Source of the DNA: Fasciolopsis buskii
Taxonomy: Eukaryota > Platyhelminthes > Trematoda > Plagiorchiida > Fasciolidae
Assembly (NCBI GenBank): GCA_008360955.1
Contig: LUCM01002882.1
Span: forward strand, 22,208 to 86,207
Reading direction: 5' to 3'
Length of the DNA stretch: 64,000 nucleotides
The notes under the pieces are model-generated. The model saw only the letters and a list, made by a program, of their open reading frames with translations. It was not told the DNA's origin and did not search any database. The first letter of the stretch is position 1. Every line of letters starts with the position of its first letter. Shown one piece after another: positions 32,686-45,359 of the stretch. The position numbers and the translations under genes are program-made.

Positions 32686-32686
<1 letters not shown>
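30916..32686. other. Stretch without a supported gene
   Basis: Open frames at 31709-32224 overlap each other and lack splice signals or family motifs. No repeats are seen. Confidence 0.4.

Positions 32687-32732
<46 letters not shown>
32687..32732. repeat. TA dinucleotide microsatellite
   Basis: About 23 uninterrupted ta units. Confidence 0.9.
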
Positions 32733-32949
32733 GATATGATATAAAATCCCAATGAGTAAACTAATTTTGTTGCGCCGCTTTTAAATTTTTGTCTGTATGA
32801 ATACCCAAAATTGATTATTCTACGCTAATCTCATGCTTGCATTCATATGCGGGAGAAGAAGCTGGCCTAAGCATCTTACACCCAACTCGGCAAAAGAGTG
32901 ACTTTTAGTGTGCGATTTAGTTTTTATTTCATCTGATATCTTGCATGTC

Positions 32950-33225
32950 TCAAACGACGGAATTCTGTAGTGATGCGAACGAAACAGGTGAAGTTGGCCA
33001 ACTGTCCGGGAGCGAATGTGCTACAGCACACAAGGATGAGGTAAAAGGTGACTGGTTAGCCTGTAAGCCCCGGACAGGTTGAGTAGGTGAAAAGGCCACG
33101 GATGATGCACTGAGAAAAACCCTCAACGGATTTTCAGATAGTCCATGTATGATGTATTCGCACATTATTGCCGCGAAACTGGACCAAACGATAAAGTAGG
33201 AATACAGCCCGCCTTCATTTTGCAT
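32950..33225 (-). CDS. Possible small ORF with one hydrophobic segment
   Basis: This is a 91-residue minus-strand frame starting at an ATG, with an in-frame stop just upstream. It has a hydrophobic run, YSYFIVWSSFAAIMCEYI, near its start, which could be a membrane span. A Ser/Pro-rich half follows, ending at a stop at 32950. No promoter, splice site or homologue is visible, so it may be chance. It is listed because its length and composition stand out in this region. Confidence 0.2.
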   Translation of the reverse strand: MQNEGGLYSYFIVWSSFAAIMCEYIIHGLSENPLRVFLSASSVAFSPTQPVRGLQANQSPFTSSLCAVAHSLPDSWPTSPVSFASLQNSVV

Positions 33226-33437
33226 CGATTTACCAGATCACAACCTGCAGCAAGGATTGAAGGCGTTGGTTCTACTGTTTCGATTCTGCTAGTCACCATG
33301 TCTAAATTCTTGCCCCTCGGAAACAACTTACCGACCCCAACTAATGCAAAACAGACTAAACAGTCCGACTAAAAAACGGACGAAAAAACAGGGGTAAAAG
33401 TCTTTCAGCAATAAATCCGTTGATGTAACTTCGACAG

Positions 33438-33628
33438 TTTTCGTTGTTCTACTGCGGGCCATTGTCTGCTATGGGACATTTGTTTCATAGTACGGGCAGT
33501 TCATTGAAACTAGAGCGCCTGTCTCCAGGCAAACCACGACTCGTAGGCTTTGCAAGACCGGCTCAAAATAATCGCACTTTACTAAACCCAGTTTTACTTT
33601 ATTGTGAAGCTACGCGTCGAAGCACAAG
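33438..33628 (+). CDS. Candidate exon of an unknown plus-strand gene
   Basis: The acceptor ends in cttcgacag (33437) and the donor is gtaaag at 33629. The 191-base exon is open in phase 0 and ends in phase 2. It encodes FSLFYCGPLSAMGHLFHSTG, then a basic, Pro/Arg-containing stretch with GKPRLVGFARPAQNN and a CEATRRST end. An internal Met could be a start. I find no partner exon within several kb and do not recognise the protein. Confidence 0.35.
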
Positions 33629-34779
33629 GTAAAGTTCCAAGATTTTCTACAAAATGCTGGTAGTTTAAGGATTACGGTAGAATATTTGTTGCAGTCTTAA
33701 AATGAGAAATCCAGCAATCATCACTCTACAGGTCTCAGATGCATGTTATGAGGTCCTGAATCCGTCCTGGCGGGCTTAGCAACTGGAATCGCTGATCCGC
33801 AGACATGGCCACTTTTAAACAGAGCCAACAAAATGCCTTTTCAAGCTAAAAACAAGCCTGGACACCATTACGATATCATACGAGAAGTCCAAGTCTATCA
33901 TAGTAAGAGGACACTTCTGTGGTGACCTCTATGCATACATATTTGACTACTACTGACAGGTGGTTCGAGCGTATCCGGAGATGCCGCTTGATAAAGGTCA
34001 CATTAGTTGTCTTAAACAGAAAAGTCAACTCAAGTAGAAAGTCTCAATCGTTTCACAAGGAGTAGGTGAGTTATTTGCCGAGTTGTCTATTCAGGTACCC
34101 ACAGTAAGTATTGCTTAGATAGATTATTAAGAATCTCTGAAAAAGGTTACCCGTATGACAATTGCTGTCGTCAGTCCCCCGGTCAAATTCTAGTTTTGTT
34201 CAAATTTTCTGAGATTTTCAATTTGGGTGTGCGGCCCACGGTCACCCCCCCCCTACCCACTACCGTTTATGTGATTAACTAGCCCCACTGTTCACGTGCC
34301 CCTTATGTATTGGCATCCCACTCCTCTCGCTCCCAGACTCCACTTATACCACAACATGTGCAAGCCCGATTTGATTTTAATGTTAGTTACAACAAAAATT
34401 GATATTCACACATCTCTTCAGGACCTCATCATTTTCAGATCGGTATTCACTAGTTCTCCGAAACTTGCACCCTAAAGTGCCAAGTTGTTCGTTCACACGG
34501 TTCATCCAGGGCCTGTCAGATTTCTCATTTTTAATTCCTCTTTTTGTTTAGTTGCACTCGGCTGAAGATTCCGGTACAACATCCAATTAGAACGCCCATG
34601 TGAACCAGGCAAACAAATTCAAACGGATTTAAATCTAACGATTGTTGCGTTTTTACCTGCCTCCAACGAAGGGCTACTCCATAAAGTCCACCTTCTGTAC
34701 TTCCCTTCCCGGTCTGCCTGTGTATCATCACTCGCTCCTCATCAATTTTTCCATTTGGTCAGTCTTTGTTCATTAGTGT
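33629..34779. other. Stretch without a supported gene
   Basis: It contains a C-run near 34245-34255. The minus-strand frame at 34531-34731 is discussed under rejected items, since it may be the 3' tail of the CR1-like LINE. Confidence 0.4.
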
Positions 34780-36345
34780 ATTGTGTTGTACTGGACTTTT
34801 GCGCACATAGTGGTCCGCATTTAAGTAAAACGGGACGCATTCGCCACCTCATCAAAACACGGAGTTGGGAAAAACCGTGGCTACATATAAGTATTGCAAA
34901 TTCACGTGAAAATATGCAGGGAATTAGTCAATGATCCGTTCTCTATTGGAGATAATTCGGGCTAGATAAGTGACCATCCACTCCTTAATGGTATTCATGC
35001 AACAGGGTATGGGGCGGAAAGTAGCACGCATCCTGGCCTCAGAATGAAATTTAGAAAGACCGTTGTACAGGAAATGGGATGAATCCGAATGAATTTTATG
35101 TTCAGAACTTTTACACTAGTATAAATGCATATCACACAGTTTGGTCCAGAGTTCTTTCAGTGGTATGTAAGATGCACACCACTAATAATTGACAAACCAT
35201 GACGAGGGGTTATGAATTCTTTCTTTAGCAAACCCAACAAGAATGAAACAGCTGTACAGTGCTTTCATGGTTTCTTAATGATGAGTTGAACGATGATATC
35301 ACATGGTGAATTATTTCATGAAAACCAGTAAAATTGACAGGGGAACAATAGAGAAGAGTGGGGAAAACACTGGTAAACCAATAGGGAAATGGTGTTTTAC
35401 TTAACCTGGAAATACCGAAATCTTTTCATATAAAATGATAATCTTCTGAGATTATTTACACAACTGAAAGTGTTAGAGGATCATCTTAAGTTCTTATCAA
35501 TAGTAATTCTTGTGTACATCACGAAATCCACCGTAGTGAGTGATTCCGTGTTATTGAAAGAAGGTTCAATCGGGTAAGCAGAATCAGAAGTTAACAAAAG
35601 TTGGACACATTTTGACAAATTACAATTTAAGCCAGAGCGAAGAGACCAAGCATGAATGGGCGACAAGTTGTTGGAAAGGTGCAGGAAATCTTCAATTCCA
35701 GATGCAGACTGACAGGGAGCAACATCGTCAGCATGTTGGAATAACTGACCAGGACAAAGGACGGCTACTAGAAGAACTCCAGAGTTGTTCGCCAACTGGG
35801 TAGATTTGATTCTCCCCAACTCTTGAACACTGAGTTCTGTTGGTGAAGTAGTCTGATAGCCACGTTACGAGACTCTTGGGACAGCTGACCTATTCAAGTT
35901 TACGAAGAAATAAAAGCCGTGGAGCAGGGTCTAATGCAGAGGAAAAATCGAAGAAAGCGCATCTGACAGGTTTGACGGATACATCCAAGGATTTGGTAAT
36001 GTTATGAACCAGGGAAGCCATAGCATCTAAAGTGGATCTGTTTGGTTTGTACACAAACCAAAGGGGGTCATCGAACACACTAACAGAAGACGTTAGACGG
36101 CTCAGGACGGCTCGTTTTGTTAGTTTAAGATTGCATGATGTAGGAGCGATGGGACGAGAACGTTTGGCTGGATTACTTGAACAAGTGGATTTGGGGATGG
36201 GCAGAATAGTGGCTGTTAATTGTGGTTTGTTCGTCTTGCCATGGAGTCTCGTCTTTATTTTAGACAATTCTAATCTTATTTCGGTACACCGGCTAATTCT
36301 TGCTGGTGTTCAGTTGATCAAAATAGACACGTAAACGTTCCAAGG
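34780..36345 (-). mobile_element. CR1-like LINE pseudogene, copy 2
   Basis: The minus strand reads LPIPKSTCSSNPAKRSRPIA, then KLTKRAVLSRLTSS and LWFVYKPNRSTLDAMASLVH (about 36200-36000). AFFDFSSALD follows near 35945. After a break come NNSGVLLVAVLC and a deleted active-site region, GQLFQHADDVAPCQ (about 35770-35720). About 20 residues are missing between the usual G-V-P-Q-G-S and Y-A-D-D blocks, and Tyr is replaced by His. The C-terminal part is interrupted by a SINE fragment (35234-35326) and resumes with HLYKCKSSEHKIHSD near 35110. It matches copy 1 in order and wording, including cttttgcgcac in the 3' tail (34796-34806). Confidence 0.78.
35234..35326 (+). mobile_element. SINE body/tail fragment inside the CR1-like LINE copy 2
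   Basis: It reads aacaagaatgaaacagctgt through gatatcacatggtgaatt and catgaaaac, the body and tail of the SINE family seen at 2990-3375. The tRNA-like head is missing. It lies within the C-terminal/3' part of the LINE in the opposite orientation, so it inserted after the LINE did. Confidence 0.65.
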
Positions 36346-39300
36346 TCGAATCTTGCTATCGGTTAAGACGTTCTTCTTCTGCAGCTTGCGTCTGCTTCGT
36401 TGGATTAATTTGAGTGACTGAACTCACATGAGTGCATCACTGGAAACCCAGCACATTAAGACAATGGGAATAATCCACTTCAGGGAGAGGTTTGCTCAGA
36501 CAGGAAGGGAAACCTCATTCAGAACGGCCGCTTTTATTCTCATGGTCGCGGTGTTTCTACTTCGGCCGAGTTTGCGAGCCAACACTTAATGGACTAGTAA
36601 AGATTCAGTTTCAATTTAACGGTTCGTCTAAATAGGTCGAATTGGGGTTCAAAAAAATTGTTTGTTTGCTTAATTTGTCCTGGATTAGTTTACTAGATAT
36701 TTACTAATCACATACTTCCTTCAAGGTAATTATATTTTATTAGTGTCAAGAAAAAAGCGAACTTCAAATGCATTCACCATAGTATGGGCAAATGCAAGCA
36801 AATAATCATTGGAAACTTCGGAATACAGCCAGACGAACAATCAACGCTGCTTCGGAAGGTCTGGGTTCAGATTAGCCAATCGCCCACCACTATGTACCGT
36901 CATAAATTTCTCTTATTACTGAGGTGGATAAAGCCTGAAATGGAATAAAGTACCTCTTCCCGAAAGTGTTCTATGAGGGACGACGTGAGGCGTTCTCATA
37001 ATTTTGTTAAATTCATCGACATGGGATCAGTCTATAGTACTTCTGCGACAAGTTTGACTGACATCGGTTTGCTTGGCCACGTCTCGACATATCCGCATTG
37101 ATGCGGCTGATTTTGGGTACGTGTAATTTTAAAGTCATTCTTAAGACTGTTTCAAACAGTGATCATGAAGTGAAAAGATTCTGAGCGGTGATGACCCACT
37201 ATGTGCCTGACGTTAAGTTTTGCTTACAATCGCGTGATGTTCGCAGCAGACTAATAGAAGACTGCATCTAGACAAATTCAAAGTTATTTAGTTCTTGAGA
37301 TCACCATACGCGCATCGAAACTGCCAGTTCTGTGTTGGTAATAGTCATACTGATTTCGAACTCGTAGCGTCTTGCCGAACAGCAGCCTGTACCGAAAAAA
37401 CGTGGAAATCCCATTTCACCACCGTTCCAACCATACTGGGAAACAGGAGTTTTGTGTATCCAGCACACTTTAGATGGGACAAGAACCTTGGAATAAAGAT
37501 CCTGGGTTAAAAGCCTTGCACATTAGACTGACCTGGAAGACTCAATAGTTTATTGTATTACAACTCAACTCAATATTGCATCAATTTGTCACTGGAATTT
37601 TCGCGGTCTCAAACTGTCATTCGCCCACGGATCGACTACCATTATACATTGTTCTGTTATGCCAGTTTAAATGGACTGGAAGTGCATTGCTAGATAAAAC
37701 TACTACTTCCTGTTTTTCAGTAGTGGATTGAATTTGGGTATTGCAAAACGATCAGATTTAGAAAAAACAGATTCTTACTAGCCACGTGTTACTTGTAGAC
37801 CGTATTTCATCTGTATCTTAGGGGCAGAACAAAAACCTCAACATGTTCAGTCTATTTTTTCCAAAATTTTGGTTCTTATTTCGCTCCCCCGATCCAGGTT
37901 TTAGGGGAGCATTTTGCGTATGTAAGTTAGTACTGTCTATTCCGGAATATTAAAACACGGAAAATTAGGGCAAAAGTCCTCTACTCCAGGGTCATTTTTA
38001 ATTTTATCTTGATGTTTTACAATAGTCACCTTTTACCCTGCTTGACCTTTCGCAGCCTGAAATATCTACATGTTTGTTGTTGGTTCCTCTCGAAGGTCAA
38101 ATTTCCATCGGAGCATTGCAGTGTATGCACCTTAATCTCGGTGTGGGTAACTTTCCACTGTTTGCCCTTAGTTCACTTTCACGGTACCAATCACACACGA
38201 TAGGAAAGTAGTATTTGCGGTACTGGGATTATATCTCGCCGGCCACTCCTCGTCGAGAGCGTACGATTTAAACGGTCAAGAATCTTTGGTCAGTCGGGCG
38301 TTTCACATAGATTTTTGCTTATTTCATTCACCTAGACGGGTAGCATTAAAAGAGTGTTAGCAAGGAATAGTTGACGATGTGACTGGCACTCACGGGTTAC
38401 TTTCTTGGTGAATTTGGCATAATGGTGCTCGTTAGACTGCGGTGTCCGTTATCACTTGGGCGTATGCATCCTAACCTTTTCTTTTCCGACCGCTTGATAC
38501 TTTCGTTTGCCTTTCAGGCTCCCGTTAGTATAATTTTTGAACAGACCGGCCTGTAGACAGCCATAGAACTTAACGGTCCAAGGGCATTGTTCAGAACAGC
38601 CAAACGTAACTGAATCACGCAGACTAGGATAACAAAGTTTATGTCGTTATTGAATGCATATTGTAATGCCACATGCATTTACCACGACGGTCTGTGAACA
38701 AGAACGGTACCACACAATAGCAGTGACAAGCACTATGAAAAGGGAAGAAGTTGAAGCAAACATTTAGATTGGAACATATTTTATCTAAACATTCTATCCT
38801 GAGCTGCAGATATTTTCACTCATTATATATATATATATATGCATATATATCACAAACCTGTGCCGAGATCATGTTCAATCGGAACTGCGGTAAAGAACGA
38901 AAATCATCAGTGAATTTTGTACACAGATGACAGATATTCTGCTGTTTACCTCGACATCACCGATTGTCTGTCGGAATCTATGAATCGTCACTGGACTTGA
39001 TATTATTCGTTTGCCCAGACCAAAGTACAGGGCCATTTTAGGCTTCCCTACCCGGATCCTTTGACTAAAGGTCCATAGCTCAAAGCACTAAGACGATCTG
39101 AGGATCTCATAGGCCACTGGAGGCCGCTGACCGTTGGCTCAGCTCATGCACATTTCGTAAGAGGTTAGACTTCCTGTGTGCCCGGTACACCCTCCGCTAC
39201 AGACGTCAGCAAGCATACAGCCGTATGCTTCATGCACTGCCAACGGTTATTTTGGAATCAAGATTTAGCAATATCTCCCAGAATGACTATGAAAGACAGA

Positions 39301-42300
39301 AGTAATATTTCTGCCTGAAATCGTTATACAGAATTAAGCTTTTTGCAGGAGTGCACAGTCTAGGAACATCAGTACTCAATGGACTGACTCCGAACTAAGC
39401 AACTGAAGACAATAAGCAATCCACGGAAGCTTTAAAACGAGATTGCCTCAATTTACGAATTGCGCGTTTGTATACAAAAATAGGAGGAATCGTGACTAGT
39501 GGGACTTATTCGGTCCAATTTCATTCGATGCATGTCTGGACGTCACGGATGCCTGTGTCCACGATTCCCATTGGCTGGTTGTCTAACGAGGCTAATGCGA
39601 AGCTGTACCGGTTTGCATCACGTGACTCGCACTCTGAATCACCAGGTTGACTCGATTAGATTTAACTAGAAGACTCGGTGCCTGAGTGCTCCTGGAAAAT
39701 CTAATGGCACCAACCATGAGGCAGGTCTGGAGATAAAATAGTTGGTCTCGTTGGAGTTTACACATAGTTCCAAAGAGGCTCCATGCATGCAGCGATCTAT
39801 TTTGTAGCCTTGTCTCCAATAATGAAAGGGGTTTTACTAAATCATCTGCCTAGGTCTTTCTTATTTATTTATTTCTGATTTAAACCATGCTTCCAGTTAC
39901 CTTTTTCCTGCAGTATTTTGCTGTCGTAAACATCTTTTATTTGTTACGAGGTCTGATCATCCGACAGGATCCTGCTATCTAAAGTCGGTACACAATTTTC
40001 AGGGTAGTTACACACATCTTAATCCCATACATCAATAAACTCTAGCAACTAACCAGGTTTCTTGATAAGCACCGATTTATAAAGAATTTCTCAATTTCTC
40101 AGTGGAGTTATGTGGTTTTTCTGTTCGAAATCGCACATTACGGCGATCAATATATTCCTGAAGCGGTCATTGTCTGTTGCACTTGTTAATGTACCTCTGC
40201 AATAATCTAACACTCTCAGATTATCATTTTTCGTCTATCTAGGAGAATTTTCATTTATTTCGAAGCGAAATGAGGCTAGGTTATTTGAGGTTAATTTACT
40301 TCCGTAAGCTCTTTTTGTCCTAGCATAAGTGTGTTTGATGTTTTTGAAAAGTTTACCGCAAAAATTCTTGTAGATCCCATCCATCCTCTATACTTCCAAC
40401 TGAGAGACTGTCGTCTACCTTCAATCGCTGGAACAATCATAGGTTTGTCTGCCTTTTGGAAATTTCTGGTCACTATCTACTAGCATCCTGGCTATGTTCA
40501 GTTAGCTGTTGGTTGCTGTTTAGTAGTCTCGGGACGATTTCTAGTAGCTATGGGTTGCAATAAACACGCAATTCTTCTCAGATGTCGCAGATAAACACAA
40601 AATTCACGTTATTTTATCGCCCATGTCGCTGCATCACAAAAATCCGCAAGTTGTGTGCCCGGTTACTACATGGGTCTTCCAGAACCAGTGATTTATTCCA
40701 ATCTTTGTCACTGCTAAGAATAGCAGCCCGAGATTTTTAAGTGATAGACAGAAGCTACGAAATGGTGGTTAGAAGTTGCTACACTCAAAATCCCATCGAT
40801 TCTATTCGTGTACACTGAAGCATAATTCAGAGAATGAAAATGTTCGAACCAAACACCACTAAAGCTTAGATAGTTTCAATTTCTTGCGTCGGTGATTGAA
40901 TGATCCTCATATAGTACACCTTAGTTTGAAACTGACTGACACGGTGACTAGCCTTGAAGAAACACTGTTGAGTTAACCACAATATTAGCTGGTCAGCAAG
41001 ATAAGTTCACTGAGCACAAACTAATGAATATCTGAGTTTGTTGTTTTTTCAAACTCACATACAAGAATCTCAGCTCAGCACGATAAGTCCTGAAATCAAC
41101 ATCAAAAAACGGTTTTAACTACTACTCAGCCGTGAGTTAAGTAACTCTCATTTTTAATGTGAACTTCGTTTCGCATAAGTCGCTTTTTTGAGAAAGCATT
41201 CCAAGCAAAAGACGCAATTAGAAGCATTCAGGAACACATTAGCCCTAATTTTCCAAGTATGTTATACTGACTCGGGGTTTTGCCGTTCGACGAACACGAC
41301 TGACTTCTGCTATCGGGCCAGTGAACGCCGCAGTCTTCTCCGCAAATACGATTGACTGGCAGACTTCGAAACTTTACGGTCGAATTTAGATGAGGGTAAG
41401 TGGTCGTGTTCACTTCTTTGTCAGTGCGATGCAACGGCCCCGATCAAGGCGAACGAACAGCGCAAAAGGCTGCATTGCCTTGCTAGAATATTATTCAATT
41501 TAGCGTATTGTAAGCAACAATGTTCATGAAAGTCTTTTTACATTAGTCAGCCAGATTTCTTTTAACACACATCAACCCACCGAAGATCCACTTGGTATAC
41601 CGTGAATTGTTCCGTTGATAGGTAGTTCTATCGGTGTCATCACACTGTTTAGTTTGTCATTGAGCGGTATGCCATTCGGGACTCGGCTGCCTCTTTTCTG
41701 AACACATTCGCCAACCAGTTGAGGAGTATGTCATATGTTTTTCAACACACTAAACATAGTACACCATTGGGCCGGTGGGCGTGCAAGGCAGCGGTGATAA
41801 GGCTACTGGAGAAGGCAAATTTTCGCAAACGTGTAGTGATACTCATATCCAATTGGTACATCATACGGTATTCTGAAACACTGGGCTTGCATAAAAATAT
41901 TACACTGACTTCCCACTCACAACGAATGACCTAAAATGTTTGCCTTGAGATCACGGACTGTGGCTGTTTACCTTTGAGATTCTGACATACTTGCTCATGG
42001 GTTATCTGCAAGAGAGCATTGTGTTCATGTTCTGACAACACTTTCAGGTGGAATTCAGTTTATGCTGAGGTCTCACGTGCAGTTCTGGTAATGGTTCATT
42101 AGAAAATTGTTGGAAATTTCTGAATTGTCGACTTTAAAGCAGTAGAGGGCATTTATTCCGACAATAAGATCCTTAGTCTTTGTAATTAGTATATACGGCA
42201 GCATTCGTTAGGTAGGTGTTCAGGCTCTAGTAATCAGCTAATCTGGAAGCTAACAAAATGTCGAACCGAAATGACCAAAGAACATGGTGACACCGTAAAA

Positions 42301-43439
42301 ATGTAAATTCGTTCCTTACATTTGACGGAAAATTGTCTTGATTTAAGTTTCTATACTGTGTAATACTTCGATTCGAACTGAATATTTTGGAGTAAAGTCG
42401 GGAACATTATCAAGAACCGGTCCCCTCTCCCAACAATAAAGGGCAGGCCATTTAAACCGGACTGCATTCCTGTACAATGGAATGACCCAATGGCCTCCAC
42501 GGCTTCCCAAGCCGAAAGTACAGTCATGCACGATAGATCGTTATTTAGGGCACAGAGGACTTTCGTTCGGAAAAACTGGATCAACACAATCAACAACAAA
42601 GTTCCTGGAGAATTCATTATAGCAAAATATGAAGGAAAAGGTAATTGACCTTTTGGCTCTCCAAACCAGTCGCTTGTTAGGCTTGATTATGTTTTCAGTT
42701 CGGAAAGTCCATCACGCACTGTTATTTGCCCCTCTGCAGCACTCAGGTCACCACAACACATTAGAGTATGGTCCCGATATAATGATGAAATAATCAATAC
42801 GTTCGTGATCGATTTAATTACTGCCGTTCTTTACCGGGCTGAATGACATTTACGGAGGTTCCCTGACAAGCATCCGGTCTTACGGTCAACTTAAGCTGCC
42901 CCACATGAACCAGTATATTAATAAACGCCGAACAATGTCTTAGAAGCAAGCATTTTGTTTCCCAGCACTAAAAGCACTGATGGTCTTTCGACAGCACAGT
43001 TACAGTGCCTTGACGACCACAGTAGTCACTAGACATTTCGAAGACAATGAAATATTCTCTCAAAAAGCAATAGGAATAACGTTTCTTCTCTTTCGCCATA
43101 GCTCTAGGTTCTTGCTGCCTCTGATACCATTGATAACCTCTCCCTATATTGCAGGATTAAAATGTTCTTGTGGGACATCCGTAAGTGCCCGCGCAGCAGG
43201 TAACAGTCGAGAGAGAAAATTTTGACAACCACCTTTCGTTCATCATGTTCAAACAATTAGGTCACGAACACTGCAAAATGGCGACACATGTCAAAGAATT
43301 CACGAATTTAAGACAAACATCAAGGAAATTTTTGACAGTTTATTTGAACTAAGGCTACGCAAATAATGCGTGAGATCTTATCTTTGTGTTCGAAGTCTCG
43401 TTGTCTAAGGATCAAAAACCAGCAGTCAAAATTTGAGCT
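36346..43439. other. Long stretch without a supported gene
   Basis: Only short, scattered open frames on both strands (for example 37295-37510, 39592-39819, 41719-41934, 42351-42617). None has good splice borders or recognisable motifs. It contains a TA microsatellite at 38823-38849. Confidence 0.4.
38823..38849. repeat. TA microsatellite
   Basis: An at/ta run interrupted once by gca. Confidence 0.85.
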
Positions 43440-44912
43440 GAGTTTCGGGAATCTTTAACCTCGAGTGAGCGAAGTGATGCCATTATGTCGAATGCAACTG
43501 CCTAATGACTGTTCCGATTAACGCTAGCCCCCGGATGAACGGTACTAAGTCAACAAATCCATAAGACCATGCAAGCAGACTAAGAGAATAACCGAGGAAT
43601 AGAAATGTTGAGACCAATTCCAAGTGGGGAACAAAATCATTTCTAGGTATTCATAAACATCTCGTTACATCAGATGACATGTGCAACTCACTGCATCTCA
43701 CAGTGGCAAAATTACTAAATGAAATGTTGGAATCAGCGAGGTTCCCACCGCCCGAAAAACAGCTTTTGTGACACTGCCCAACTGGTAGACACTGCTGGGA
43801 ATTTCCATCTGAAAGGCACTCAGTTCTTCTCGTTTGACGTTGTTACATTGTTTGTTAACATCCCGGGTGACGAAACAATTATGCACAGGCGTTTGTTTCC
43901 AACACAGCTTCGGTGACGTAGGTTTCATATGTGCAAAGCTGGGTTCAAATTCAACCAGAAAATTTATCGTCAAAATTAGAGTACCGATGAGGTCACCCCT
44001 TTGGATCAGTGTTCGCGGATGTTTTCATGACTAAACTTGAAAACTACCAACTACATTCGTCGGTCAAACAATTAGCGCTCCATAGAAGCTACAGCAATGG
44101 TATTCTATGTTGTAAAAATGTCAACATCGATATAAATTCTTTGGTGTCTGCGTTCAATACCGCCCATCGAAATGTTCGGTTTACATTGGAAAAGGAAGCC
44201 CACAACAAGTAGCCTTCCTGGATGCATCGTTAAATCGTCAGCTCGATAGCTCCATTCACTTGTCGACTTACGGGCAGGACACTAGGGATGTTCAATTCAT
44301 ACACTCCCATTACTTCATCCCGATTCAGAGAGAGCGAAACCTAATTCGCGAATTGGCTGATAGAGCCTGGAAAGTTCATGCGGATGGCAATTGAAGAAGA
44401 ATCCGCTATTTCACGAGATGTTTTTCGATCAAATGGTTGCCCCGAACGCTTCACCAACAAGATAGCAAGAACAATAATCAAAGAACTCAGGCGGTTGGCG
44501 TTCGTAAGAAATTCAACCAAATCAACTTGCCGTTGAAAGGAGGTATGACAGCAGATATGGTGTATAGTCATTTATCCGGTGTAATTGGCAAGACCTTCAA
44601 TTCTGCAAGAAAGAAGTCCGTTTCACATCCGCACTGGTCTCACGTTTACGAATTCAGGCTAAAATTCAAATTGTGCAGCTGCTTTCCGTGCAAACTCGCT
44701 CACCTATTCCTGTAGAACTGCGTACATGGGGCCGTAAAGCTGTGCGTTTGTCCGAACGGGTCCGTGAGCATCATCCAGCCCGGTTGGAGATTGGAGCATT
44801 TCGAGTGATTACTAGTGCAGTCTGTTCACACATCGTTGAGTCAAGGCACTTGGTGAGTGCGACCGAAGCGTTGCGCGCAGTTTACAAGACTTCAAGTTCG
44901 CTCAAGCTCTAA
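43440..44912 (+). mobile_element. Penelope-like element pseudogene (reverse transcriptase plus GIY-YIG remnant)
   Basis: Plus-strand frames follow a PLE protein. A HLTVAKLLNEMLES block is near 43697-43738. NFHLKGTQFFSFDVVTLFVN, then IPGDETI, lies near 43799-43879; this is the F-(S/L)-D-V-V-S-L-F-T-N-I-P motif characteristic of PLE reverse transcriptases. SPLWISVRGCFHD or its other-frame equivalent VFADVFMTKLENYQLHS follows near 44010. The catalytic Y-x-D-D is degraded to YSNG at about 44088. VNIDINSLVSAFNTAHRNVR, then FTLEKEAH, comes next. After more frameshifts there is a GIY-YIG-like end with RLSERVREHHPARLEIGAF and CSHIVESRHLVSATEAL (44740-44880). The element is dead and 5'-truncated. A 3' UTR may run to about 45200. 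Confidence 0.82.
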
Positions 44913-45359
44913 AGCCCCACCCCCTGACCCATTCCCCAACTATCCCAAGTAGACCAATAAAGCTAATGACACCCACTTATTTTCTTGTCCAGAGTTAGTT
45001 CTGGATCGCATAAGTGCACCATTTCCCTTTCCTCTTTTTTCCACTCTTGACTCACTCACTTCAGTCAATCGTACTCTTTTCTTATCCCAGTCGGAACTGG
45101 TCACATTCAAAGTGATGCGACGACGCGGTTATACTTCAATGAGAACGAACTTGTCTACCACTTGGTGTTATTCTCAATGTGTTCTGAGGGACTGTTTGTT
45201 TAGAACGTAAATGTATTGATATTAATATCTACCACTATTAAAAAAAAACTTGTTGAGGATAGAATGAACCATTTTTGAAAAAAAGAAGTTATTCTAAACA
45301 AGAACAAATATGCAGAAATAGGAATTGAAAAAGACAAATGGGAAATTTGCCAGCAAATA
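44913..45359 (+). other. Probable PLE 3' flank, then unassigned sequence
   Basis: A pyrimidine-rich segment with aataaa (44957) follows the PLE stop and may be its 3' UTR. The remainder has no coding signal. Confidence 0.35.

Noticed and set aside
34531..34740. Minus-strand segment reading RQTGKGSTEGGLYGVALRWRQ before a gtaaaa donor
   Set aside because: It looks like an exon, but an in-frame TGA lies just upstream with no good acceptor, and it directly follows the 3' tail of CR1-like LINE copy 2. It may be LINE 3' sequence, so no gene is called.
41719..41934. Plus-strand frame with KRVVILISNWYIIRYSE resembling an RT linker
   Set aside because: The similarity is too short, and no other LINE block is found before or after it.
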